Part shown: piece after piece, positions 8,698 through 16,285 of the stretch
How the letters are laid out: each line of letters begins with the position of its first letter
How positions within the stretch are numbered: position 1 is the first letter of the stretch
DNA from: Streptomyces californicus
GTDB taxonomy: Bacteria; Actinomycetota; Actinomycetes; Streptomycetales; Streptomycetaceae
NCBI RefSeq assembly: GCF_000717645.1
Contig: NZ_JNZZ01000004.1
Span: 124,001 to 188,000, forward strand
Length of the DNA: 64,000 bases
Direction of reading: 5' to 3'
Program-made: the position numbers and the translations under genes
Notes under the pieces: model-generated
The model's database searches: none
The model's input: the letters and a program-made list of their open reading frames with translations, nothing else
What the model was told of the DNA's origin: nothing

Positions 8698-9509
8698 GCC
8701 CGCCCGCCCGGATTCTCGGCGGTGCGCCGGTTCCGGGGCGGGTCTCCAGCGGACCGGGGCTGCGCTCCGGCGGCCTGGGGCCGTGCTCCGACGGTCCGGG
8801 ACCGGTCTGCGGCGTCCCGGGGCCGTGCTCCGGCATCCCGGCCCCGGTCTGCGGCGGCCCGGGGCGGGGATTCGGCCCCGCCGCTGATGTCGGGGCAGCC
8901 GATACGGGCGGCGAGGTCGGGACGCTCCCCGCCGAGCCCCCGGCAGAGCCCTTCCTCGACGCTCTCCCCCGAGCGGGTGGTCCCCACCGCCCAGACGCTT
9001 CCGTCGTCCTGCTCGATCACCACGACCTTGGGGAGCCCGCGCGGTGGCGGGCCCGCGGTGACCTCGCCGGACCGGGCGTCGAACACCCCCTCGTGGCACG
9101 GGCAGTACAGCTCGCCCTCGGGGCCCCGGTCCTCGCGCCACAGGACGGCGCAGGCGAGGTGGGTGCAGACGGCGGAGTAGCCGACGAGGGTGCCGTCGCC
9201 GAGGCGGACGGCGACGGCCCGGTCCTCGTCGCCCGGGTAGCGGAAGGCGATCGACTCGCCGGGCAGGAGCCGCGCGGCGATGCGCTTCGGTTCGGGGGCC
9301 TTGCCCTTCTCGTCGTCGCCGTGCCGGTGGAGCATGCCGGCGGCCACCCCGATGCCGCCGACGGCGAGTCCGCCGGAGACGGTGGTGACGATCCGCAGAT
9401 AGTCCCGTCGGGTGGTGAGGGAGTCGGCGGCGATCCGGTCCTGGAGCGCCTCGCGCGGGTCTCCCCCGGCGGGGTGCTCGCCGGCCGGGGGCTGCTCGGT
9501 GACGCTCAT
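8694..9509 (-). CDS. Rieske [2Fe-2S] protein, membrane-anchored
   Basis: 271 residues. Residues 1-35 are hydrophilic with RRDYLRIV, then a hydrophobic stretch (TTVSGGLAVGGIGVAAGML), resembling a Tat-like anchor as in cytochrome bc Rieske proteins. The cluster-binding motifs are CTHLAC and CPCHEGVFD (CxH and CxxH, giving two Cys and two His ligands). After about residue 205 the protein is a degenerate repetitive tail rich in Ala, Arg, Asp, Pro, encoded by 42-bp DNA repeats. Its start overlaps the ferredoxin-gene stop (ATGA). It probably passes electrons between the ferredoxin and the membrane cytochrome; that is inference. Confidence 0.9.
   Translation of the reverse strand: MSVTEQPPAGEHPAGGDPREALQDRIAADSLTTRRDYLRIVTTVSGGLAVGGIGVAAGMLHRHGDDEKGKAPEPKRIAARLLPGESIAFRYPGDEDRAVAVRLGDGTLVGYSAVCTHLACAVLWREDRGPEGELYCPCHEGVFDARSGEVTAGPPPRGLPKVVVIEQDDGSVWAVGTTRSGESVEEGLCRGLGGERPDLAARIGCPDISGGAESPPRAAADRGRDAGARPRDAADRSRTVGARPQAAGAQPRSAGDPPRNRRTAENPGGRA
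8779..8862 (-). repeat. 42-bp in-frame tandem repeat in the Rieske tail
   Basis: Two adjacent 42-bp units (8779-8820 and 8821-8862), both starting GGCCGTGCTCCG and ending in TGCGGCGxCCCGG, with a weaker third unit upstream. The period is 14 codons, so copy-number change would lengthen the tail without a frameshift. Confidence 0.75.
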
Positions 9510-10108
9510 CGGCGGACGTCCCTCCCGTTGATCTCGACGACGGGCAGTCCGCCGGGGACCGGCCACTGGACCCGTTCGGCGGGGACGACCATCGCCACGC
9601 CGGTGCGGACCTCGGTCTCGCCGAAGACGAAGGTGTCGGCGACCTGGACGCCGGGGCGCTCCGCCTGGAGCTCCTCGACCGTTCCGTAGAAGAGGGCCCC
9701 GGTCGGGCAGACGGTGGCGCACATGGGGGCGAGGCCGTGGGCGGTGCGGTCGTAGCAGAGGTTGCACTTCATCTGGAGCTTCGCCTGGAGGTCGATCTTC
9801 GGCACGCCGAAGGGGCAGGCGTTGACGCAGTTCGAGCAGCCGATGCAGCGGGTGGTGTCGGCCTGCTGCACCACACCGTCGGCGGTCACCAGGATCGCGT
9901 CGGCGGGACAGACCTCGGCGCAGGGGGCCACCGGGTCCTCGCAGTGCATGCACACGGTGGGAAGGGAGGCGACGGAGTGGCCCTCGTCGGTGTAATCGAG
10001 ATGGATCATCGATTTGCCCCGGTGCGAATCGCATTCGCGGCAGGCCGAGACACATGCCTGGCAGCCGATGCAGCGGCCCGGGTCGATGAAGATCGTTCTG
10101 CCCATCAC
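9506..10108 (-). CDS. Four-cluster [4Fe-4S] ferredoxin subunit
   Basis: 200-residue electron-transfer subunit of the FdhB/NarH/DmsB type. Four Cys clusters are visible: CIGCQACVSACREC, CMHCEDPVAPCAEVCP, CIGCSNCVNACP and CNLCYDR with CATVCP, enough for four [4Fe-4S] centres. The last 45 residues (FVFGETEVRTGVAMVV...) lack Cys. It starts at ATG-ATG 10108/10105, 6 bp after the catalytic-subunit stop, and its stop overlaps the Rieske start. It should relay electrons between the molybdenum subunit and the membrane partners. Confidence 0.93.
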   Translation of the reverse strand: MMGRTIFIDPGRCIGCQACVSACRECDSHRGKSMIHLDYTDEGHSVASLPTVCMHCEDPVAPCAEVCPADAILVTADGVVQQADTTRCIGCSNCVNACPFGVPKIDLQAKLQMKCNLCYDRTAHGLAPMCATVCPTGALFYGTVEELQAERPGVQVADTFVFGETEVRTGVAMVVPAERVQWPVPGGLPVVEINGRDVRR

Positions 10109-10114
10109 GGTGGC

Positions 10115-12442
10115 TCAGCTCCTCTCCGATGTGCCACGGCCCTGGGGGGCGGTGGGCGGCAACGGGTCGGTACGGGAGACCTGGGTCTCGGGGTAGGCGA
10201 CGTGGCCGGGGGCGACCGGGGGCGCGGGGACCTCGTCGATCTGCTCGGCGTGCTCGATGCGGCAGGCGCACACCTTGTACTCGGGGATCTTGGACCGGGG
10301 GTCGAGGGCGTCGATGGTGAGCGCGTTGGCCGCGGTGGGGACGGGCCAGTGGTACGGCACGAAGACGGTGTCGGGGCGGATCGCCTCGGTGACCAGGGCG
10401 GGGAACACCTCGCTGCCGCGCCGGGTGACGACGCGGACGGGTTCGCCGTTGCGGAAGCCGTGCGAGGGGTGGATCTCGGCCCAGGGGCGCGGGGTCTGTT
10501 CGACGAGGGCGCCGAGCCTGCGGGTCTGGTTGCCGGAGAGGAAGTGGGCGACGGTGCGGCCGGTGGTGAGGGACATGGGGTGCTCGTCGTCGTACGGGTC
10601 CATCGGCGGGTGCCATTCGACGACCTGGAGGTGGATCTTCCCGTCGGGGTGGTAGGTCCGGCCGTCCTCGAAGAGACGGGGGGTGCCGGGGTGGTCGGTG
10701 GTGGGGCACGGCCAGGCGATGCCGCCGGTCTCCTCCAGCCGCTCGTAGGTGATGCCGTAGTAGTCGATGACGGTGCCGGCGGAGGCGGTGCGCAGTTCGT
10801 CGAAGACCGCCCGGGAGTCGGGGAAGTCGAACTTGTCGCCGGCGCCGAGGCGGCGGGCGAGTTCGCACATCACCCAGGTGTCGGTGCGAACGCCGGGCGG
10901 CGGGTCCTGGGCCTTGTTGTGCTTGACCACCCGGGCCTCCGCGTTGGCCATCACCCCTTCGTCCTCGGCCCAGGTGGTGACGGGGAAGACGACGTGGGCG
11001 TTGGCCGCGGTCTCGGAGAGGAAGAAGTCGAACTGCGCGTGGAACTCGGTGGCGTCGTACCCCTCCTTGACCACCCGGTAGTTCGGCAGGGAGACGAAGG
11101 GGTTGTTGCAGATGCCGATCAGGCCGCGGATCTCACGCCGCTGCATCTGCCAGACCATTTCCATCATGGAGGTCCCGGCGGGCGGGAGTTCGGACTCCTC
11201 GATGCCCCAGATCTCGCAGATCTGCCGCCGGTGCTCCTCGTTCAGGATCGAGCGTCCGCCGGGCAGGAGATCGGCCTTCTGGCCATGCTCGCGGCCGCCC
11301 TGGCCGTTGCCCTGGCCGGTGATGGTGCCGTAGCCGGCGCCTGGCTTGCCGAGGTGGCCGGTGGCGGTGCACAGGTTGATCACGGAGAGGCAGTTCTCGA
11401 CGCCCTGCGAGTGGTGTTCGATGCCCCGGGCGTGCCAGGCCATGGCCTTGGGGGCGCGGGCGAACATCCGGGCGACCTGGACGATCTGTTCGGCGGGGAT
11501 ACCGCAGATCGCGGCGGCCCGGGCGGGCGGGTACGCGGCGGCCTTGGCCTTGACCTCCTCCCAGCCGGTGGCGTGGGCGGCGAGGAACCGCTCGTCGGTG
11601 AGCCCTTCCTCGATGACGACGTGCAGGACGGAGGTGAAGAAGGCGGAGTCGGTGCCGGGCTTGAGCGCGACGTGGATGTCGGCGGTCCGGGCGACGGCGG
11701 TCTCCCGCGGGTCGATGACGATGAGGGAGGCTCCGCGGTCCCGGGCTCCCCAGACGTACTGGGTCATCACGGGGAAGCACTCGCCGACGTTGGAGCCCGC
11801 GATGAGCAGGCAGTCGGTGAGCAGGATGTCGGAGAAGGGGTTGCCGGCCCGGTCGATGCCGAAGGCGAGTTTGTTGGCGCCGGCCGCGCTGACCATGCAG
11901 AGGCGGCCGTTGTAGTCGACGTGGCGGGTCCTGAGCGCGACCCGGGCGAACTTGCCCACCAGATAGGTCTTCTCGGAGAACAGGCTGGCCCCGCCGAGGA
12001 GTCCGAAGGCGTCGTTGCCGTGCGTCCGCTGGATGCGCTTGATCTCGGAGACGGTGAAGTCGAGGGCCTCGTCCCAGGAGACCTCTCGGAACTCCTCGTC
12101 GCGGGAGCGGCGCATCAGGGGGGCGGTGAGCCGGTCGGGGTGGTTGACCTGCTGGTAGGCGTTGATGCCCTTGGGGCAGAGCCGCATCCGGTTGATGTCG
12201 TGGTTGCGGGGTTCGACGCCGAAGACCTTGCCGCCGTGGTCCACGCGCAGGTACATGCCGCACTGGACGCCGCAGAAGCAGCAGTGGGTGGGCACGAGGG
12301 TCTCGCCGTTCTGGTCGGCGTGCCACCGGTCGGCCGGGATGCCGCCCGCGTCCCGGAAGGCCCGGGTGCCGGGCGGGGCGAGGGAGGGGTCGAGCGGGAT
12401 GAACGTACGGCGGTCGGCGGCGGCCCGCGGGTCCGCGGTCAT
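10115..12442 (-). CDS. Molybdopterin (bis-MGD) oxidoreductase catalytic subunit
   Basis: 775-residue member of the DMSO-reductase superfamily. Near the N-terminus C54-x2-C57-x3-C61-x27-C89 binds a [4Fe-4S] cluster (CCFCGVQC ... RLCPKG). The likely molybdenum ligand is Cys182 in YNGRLCMVSAAG, the position used in assimilatory nitrate reductase and cysteine-type formate dehydrogenase; no in-frame TGA suggests selenocysteine. Other cofactor segments are GLLGGASLFSEKTY, GIEHHSQGVENC and TGHLGKPGAGYGTITGQGN. No twin-arginine signal is seen, so the subunit is probably cytosolic. The start overlaps the cytochrome-gene stop (ATGA). Substrate could be nitrate, formate or another oxyanion; sequence alone does not decide. 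Confidence 0.92.
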   Translation of the reverse strand: MTADPRAAADRRTFIPLDPSLAPPGTRAFRDAGGIPADRWHADQNGETLVPTHCCFCGVQCGMYLRVDHGGKVFGVEPRNHDINRMRLCPKGINAYQQVNHPDRLTAPLMRRSRDEEFREVSWDEALDFTVSEIKRIQRTHGNDAFGLLGGASLFSEKTYLVGKFARVALRTRHVDYNGRLCMVSAAGANKLAFGIDRAGNPFSDILLTDCLLIAGSNVGECFPVMTQYVWGARDRGASLIVIDPRETAVARTADIHVALKPGTDSAFFTSVLHVVIEEGLTDERFLAAHATGWEEVKAKAAAYPPARAAAICGIPAEQIVQVARMFARAPKAMAWHARGIEHHSQGVENCLSVINLCTATGHLGKPGAGYGTITGQGNGQGGREHGQKADLLPGGRSILNEEHRRQICEIWGIEESELPPAGTSMMEMVWQMQRREIRGLIGICNNPFVSLPNYRVVKEGYDATEFHAQFDFFLSETAANAHVVFPVTTWAEDEGVMANAEARVVKHNKAQDPPPGVRTDTWVMCELARRLGAGDKFDFPDSRAVFDELRTASAGTVIDYYGITYERLEETGGIAWPCPTTDHPGTPRLFEDGRTYHPDGKIHLQVVEWHPPMDPYDDEHPMSLTTGRTVAHFLSGNQTRRLGALVEQTPRPWAEIHPSHGFRNGEPVRVVTRRGSEVFPALVTEAIRPDTVFVPYHWPVPTAANALTIDALDPRSKIPEYKVCACRIEHAEQIDEVPAPPVAPGHVAYPETQVSRTDPLPPTAPQGRGTSERS

Positions 12443-13548
12443 TTGAAGCCCTTCTTCACATGGGAGAGGTAGGCGCTGCCGCGCAGCACCCGCTTGCAGC
12501 GCGGGCAGTATTCGGCCCAGGAGTCGAAGTCGAGGGTGAGGTCGCGCATGGTGCCGCGCAGGTTCTCGACGTAGGGCCCGGTGTCGACGGGCTCCTGGCA
12601 GCGGCGGCAGAGGAAGACCTCGTCGTTCTCGCGGGCGGTGTACTTGAACAGCTGCATGCCGACCGCGGCCGGGCGCTGGACGATGTGGAAGAACTTGCCG
12701 AACGGGATGTAGATGAGGGTGAAGACGACCGAGACCATGTGCAGGATCGCCAGGAACTGGTAGCCGCCGCCGTGCAGGAAGATCGAGGAGAAGGTGAGCA
12801 GGAGGCCCGTCACGGAGATGACGATGAGCGCGATCAGCGGCACCAGGTCGTAGGCGAAGCGCTGGCCGGTGGCGGCTCCCCGGTCCTTCATCCGGCGCCA
12901 CAGGAAGTACGAGGCGCCGGGGATGACGAGTACGGCGGCGATGTCGAGGCCGTGGAACATCAGCCAGCCGAGCAGGTTGAGCGAGTCGAAGCCGAGGATC
13001 TTGAACCCCCAGATCCGCATCTCGTAGCCGGGGCCCGAGCCGGTGCCGGAGGTGAAGGTGAACCAGCCCCAGGTGAGCGGGAAGGTGATCAGGGCGGCGA
13101 GGACGCAGCCCCAGAAGATGAGCTGGTGAGCGGCCCAGCGGGCGTGCGAGCGGGCGCCGAGGAACTTCTGGAAGCCGAGGTAGGTGGCGATCATCTTCGG
13201 CAGGGCGGTGGGGGCCTTGCGGAAGTTCTCCATCGAGAAGAGGCTGCGCCAGCCCTGTTTGAAGAGGCGTCGGGCACCGGGGGCGGAGATCCAGACGGTG
13301 TAGCGGTAGGCGACGCCGAAGGCGAGGAAGACCGTGGCCACGGCGTACGGGAGGAGGGCCGAGTCGAAGGTGCGGAGCATACGGCTGCCGAGCACGATCG
13401 CGACGATCAGGAGGAGGGACACCCCGACGCCGGCGAGCGTGGCCCGGGTGGTGACGGACCGGAGCCCGGTCGCGGCGGTGGACGACTCCGCCGGGCTGCC
13501 GGGATCGGATGGATCGGCTGCTGCGGTGGCTTCTGAGGGCTCGGTCAC
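12439..13548 (-). CDS. NarI-like membrane cytochrome with zinc-ribbon-like tail
   Basis: 369 residues, first gene of the redox operon. After an Ala/Ser-rich start there are about six hydrophobic segments (about 36-58, 66-82, 137-160, 187-205, 232-255, 268-285). Histidines at helix ends (RWAAHQLIFWG, LMFHGLDIAAVL, IFLHGGGYQFLAILHM, GKFFHIVQRP) fit a diheme b-type quinol oxidase subunit like NarI. The C-terminal 75 residues carry CRRC and CPRC, a zinc-ribbon-like pair. I infer that it links the molybdenum enzyme to the quinone pool. The GTG at 13548 follows GGTGG. Confidence 0.82.
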   Translation of the reverse strand: MTEPSEATAAADPSDPGSPAESSTAATGLRSVTTRATLAGVGVSLLLIVAIVLGSRMLRTFDSALLPYAVATVFLAFGVAYRYTVWISAPGARRLFKQGWRSLFSMENFRKAPTALPKMIATYLGFQKFLGARSHARWAAHQLIFWGCVLAALITFPLTWGWFTFTSGTGSGPGYEMRIWGFKILGFDSLNLLGWLMFHGLDIAAVLVIPGASYFLWRRMKDRGAATGQRFAYDLVPLIALIVISVTGLLLTFSSIFLHGGGYQFLAILHMVSVVFTLIYIPFGKFFHIVQRPAAVGMQLFKYTARENDEVFLCRRCQEPVDTGPYVENLRGTMRDLTLDFDSWAEYCPRCKRVLRGSAYLSHVKKGFK

Positions 13549-13817
13549 CCGGCCACCGTAGGACCGTTCAGTGGCTTTTCACCCGTTTTGACAGGTGGGC
13601 GGGTGAGCGGGTCGCCCGGACAGTCGCAAGGGCGGGCAGTGGGTGAGCGCGACCGTGCGGACTGCGGTGCGGACAGCGGGTCGGGCGCCCCACAGGTGGC
13701 CGCCCAGGTGGCCGATTCGGACGAGGGCTTGCGCGCCGGGTTCACGCCGCCGGTACGTTCACTACGCACCGGTCCGTGTTCCCGGCGGGCCCCGACCTCG
13801 ACCGGAGGAGCCGCACG

Positions 13818-15035
13818 ATGACGCCCGAGGACGCCGTGGAGCCCGTGGAACCGACCGGCGGGCCGACCGGTGACCCGGGAGGCCCGGCCGCCCCCGAGGG
13901 CGCCGGGGGCGGGAGCCGGAAGGGGGCGGGAGCCGGGGCACGGACCCGGGAGACGGTGGGCTTCGACGCCCGGGGCGGGGAGGGTGCGGGTGCGCCGCGG
14001 GTGGACGCGCTGACCGATGTGGCCGGTGTCCGGGTGGGACACGCGGAGGTCGCCGGGGCGGGGGCGTTGAGCGGTACGACCGTCGTCCTGGCGCCCGAGG
14101 GCGGGGCCGTGGCCGCCGTGGACGTACGGGGCGGCGGGCCGGGCACGCGGGAGACGGACGCGTTGGACCCGCGCAACCTGGTGCAGCGCATCGACGCCGT
14201 CGTCCTCACGGGCGGCAGCGCGTTCGGGCTCGACGCCGCCTCCGGCGTGGTGGCCTGGCTGGAGGAGCAGGGCCGGGGCGTCCGGGTCGGCCCGGGTCCC
14301 ACTCAGGTGGTGCCGGTCGTTCCGGCGGCGGCCCTCTTCGACCTGGGCCGGGGCGGCGACTGGCGGGCCCGCCCGGACGCGTCGATCGGCCGGGCCGCGG
14401 TGGAGGCGGCGGCCGCCACGGGGTTCGGGCAGCCCGTGGCCGAGGGGAGCGTGGGCGCGGGGGCCGGTGCGGTGGCCGGGGAGGTCAAGGGCGGCATCGG
14501 TACGGCGAGCCTCCGCCTCCCCTCCGGGGTCACCGTGGCCGCCCTCGTCGCGGTGAACGCGGCGGGCGCGGTGGTGGACCCCCGGACCGGCGTGCTGTTC
14601 GGGGAGTACGGGGCCGGTGAGCCTCCGGCGTACCCCCCGGCCGAGGTCCACGCGGAGGCGGTGCGCCGTCTCGCGCGGGTGCGGGAGGAGGCGGAGGCGG
14701 CCGGGGGCGGGACGCCGCCGTTCAACACGACGATCGCGGTCGTTGCCACGGACGCCGACCTGACCCGGGCGCAGGCGCAGAAGCTGGCGGGGACCGCGCA
14801 CGACGGACTGGCGCGCGCGGTGCGCCCGGTGCATCTGCTGACGGACGGGGACACCGTGTTCACGCTGGCGACCGGGCAGCGGCCGGTACCGGTAGGGGAT
14901 CCGGTCGCGGTCAACGAGATCCTGGCGGCGGGCGCCGACGTCCTGGCGCGGGCCATCGTGAAGGCGGTGCGCGCGGCCCGGAGCGTCGAGGGCCCGGGCG
15001 GCCGGTTCCTCTCGTACGGGGAGCTGTACGGGTAG
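13818..15035 (+). CDS. P1-family self-processing hydrolase, NylC/DmpA type
   Basis: 405-residue cytosolic hydrolase of the P1 (DmpA/NylC) family, which autocleaves to expose an N-terminal nucleophile. The cleavage site is visible as FNTTIAVVATDA, with Asn303/Thr304 corresponding to the Asn/Thr site of nylon-oligomer hydrolase NylC. Upstream motifs are DVAGVRVGHAEV, VVLTGGSAFGLDAASGV and GSVGAGAGAVAG. Residues 1-60 are Gly/Ala/Pro-rich and variable. The ATG at 13818 follows CCGGAGGAG; upstream in-frame starts lack a site. The natural substrate is unknown; aminopeptidase or amide hydrolase activity is expected from the family. Confidence 0.9.
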   Translation: MTPEDAVEPVEPTGGPTGDPGGPAAPEGAGGGSRKGAGAGARTRETVGFDARGGEGAGAPRVDALTDVAGVRVGHAEVAGAGALSGTTVVLAPEGGAVAAVDVRGGGPGTRETDALDPRNLVQRIDAVVLTGGSAFGLDAASGVVAWLEEQGRGVRVGPGPTQVVPVVPAAALFDLGRGGDWRARPDASIGRAAVEAAAATGFGQPVAEGSVGAGAGAVAGEVKGGIGTASLRLPSGVTVAALVAVNAAGAVVDPRTGVLFGEYGAGEPPAYPPAEVHAEAVRRLARVREEAEAAGGGTPPFNTTIAVVATDADLTRAQAQKLAGTAHDGLARAVRPVHLLTDGDTVFTLATGQRPVPVGDPVAVNEILAAGADVLARAIVKAVRAARSVEGPGGRFLSYGELYG

Positions 15036-15364
15036 GCCGCCCGGGGAGCTGTACGGGTAAGTCGGCCGGTGGGCCGGTGGTCCGGCAGCCGGTGGGCCGG
15101 TAGGGCGGCGCCGGTGAGCCGGACTATCAGCTAGCCGTCGGCTGAGCAGGGGGCGTGCGGGGTGAGTGAGGGGGCGCGCGGGGGTGACCGATTCACCTTC
15201 TTCGCAAGGGAGTTCACCCCCAACCGCCCGAAATGCGCCGGGAACAGGCGGGGAACTTTCTGCGTGCGCCCTACGTTTTTACCAACCCCGGTCACGATGT
15301 CGGACCCAGGGACTACGTTGAGCACGCACCAAGTAACACGCGGCGACGGCCTGGAGACACCACC
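15036..15364. other. Gap upstream of the DUF6227 gene
   Basis: Starts with degenerate CCGGTGGGCCGGT repeats (15060-15120), then becomes AT-richer and holds the predicted ECF-type promoter listed separately. No gene is supported. Confidence 0.5.
15252..15277 (+). promoter_or_regulatory. Possible ECF sigma promoter (GGAAC-N18-GTT)
   Basis: GGAAC at 15252-15256 and GTT at 15275-15277 with 18 bp between, one base off the sigma-R consensus GGAAT-N18-GTT and also close to sigma-E-type -35 boxes. It would give the DUF6227 gene a leader of about 80 nt. Confidence 0.4.
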
Positions 15365-16120
15365 TTGAGCGATCCGTACGAGTCAACCGAGCACCACCTC
15401 GACAGCCTCCTGCGACGCGCCCTCAACTCCTTCGAGCTGCCCGACAGCACGGTCGACCGCCTCGGCACCGCGCTCGCCCACAGCAGTTCGCTGCACTCGT
15501 CGCACCACAGCGCCGTACTGCACCGCGAGACCCACCGGCACACGTATCTCCTCACCGACGGCTCCGCACTGTCCCTGTGGGAGCTGGTGTACAGCGAGGG
15601 CCGCGACGTGTCGGCCCCGCCCCGGCACGAGGTGTACGACGAGGAGGGCGACGCCCGTGTCGCGGCCTCCCGGCTGGCCGGCAGCTTCGACGACTCCCCG
15701 CTCTTCGGCGACGAGGGCGCGCCGGAGGCGCCGGGAGAGCTGGAGATGCTGACGATCCTGATGTCCGCGCCGCCGTCCGTGCTCCCCCGCACGTACTCGC
15801 CGGACAATTCGGCGGACCACGCCCGCCGGGTGCTGCGTCGCGCGGAGAACGCCGACCGGCCGGGCGAACCGACGGCGCGGCTGCTCCGGGCCGCCTTCGC
15901 CCACCACATCACGCAGATCTTCGGGCGGCAGTGCGATGTCGACGGCCGGTCCGCGGGATTCACGCTCTACGAGCACGCGTTCCTGCTGCTGGACGGCAGC
16001 GAGACGAGCCTGTGGGAGGTCGAGCACACGGCCACCCCCGACGGCCGCCACATGTGCGAGGTCTACGAGGACGAGCAGACCGCCCGCGCGGCGATGGAGA
16101 GCCGCGCACGGATCTGCTGA
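15365..16120 (+). CDS. DUF6227 family protein
   Basis: 251 residues, cytosolic, no membrane segment. It resembles a Streptomyces family called DUF6227, with two related halves: LHRETHRHTYLLTDGSALSLWELVY (first 20 residues of it are the conserved part) near residues 55-80 and YEHAFLLLDGSETSLWEVEH near 198-217, suggesting an internal duplication. Each half is followed by an E-V-Y-[D/E]-[D/E] motif. I start it at a TTG (15365), giving the usual SDPYESTEHHL N-terminus. Function is unknown. Confidence 0.8.
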   Translation: MSDPYESTEHHLDSLLRRALNSFELPDSTVDRLGTALAHSSSLHSSHHSAVLHRETHRHTYLLTDGSALSLWELVYSEGRDVSAPPRHEVYDEEGDARVAASRLAGSFDDSPLFGDEGAPEAPGELEMLTILMSAPPSVLPRTYSPDNSADHARRVLRRAENADRPGEPTARLLRAAFAHHITQIFGRQCDVDGRSAGFTLYEHAFLLLDGSETSLWEVEHTATPDGRHMCEVYEDEQTARAAMESRARIC

Positions 16121-16175
16121 CGCCCTGCGCGACGGCCCCGGTGGCCCTGCGGACGCCTGCGGCTCCCGCGCGGAA

Positions 16176-16213
16176 GGCCGGTTCCCCTGCGGATCAGCGC
16201 AGGAGAACCGGCC
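16176..16213. terminator. Bidirectional hairpin between convergent genes
   Basis: 16-bp stem with one mismatch: GGCCGGTTCCCCTGCG (16176-16191) against CGCAGGAGAACCGGCC (16198-16213). It sits between the DUF6227 stop and the converging MFS gene stop and can serve both. Confidence 0.75.
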
Positions 16214-16285
16214 ACCACACCAGGGAGGGCGGACACCGCCGCCCTGCCCATCACGCCGGACGGGTTCGACCCGTCTGCGGGGTCG

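Noticed and set aside
10115..12442. Selenocysteine-type formate dehydrogenase
   Set aside because: The residue at the metal-ligand position is an ordinary Cys codon in RLCMVSAAG, and there is no internal in-frame TGA.
9737..12472. 911-residue plus-strand open frame opposite the molybdenum enzyme gene
   Set aside because: Val/Gly/Asp-rich composition typical of antisense frames in GC-rich DNA, and the minus strand carries unmistakable Cys motifs and cofactor motifs.
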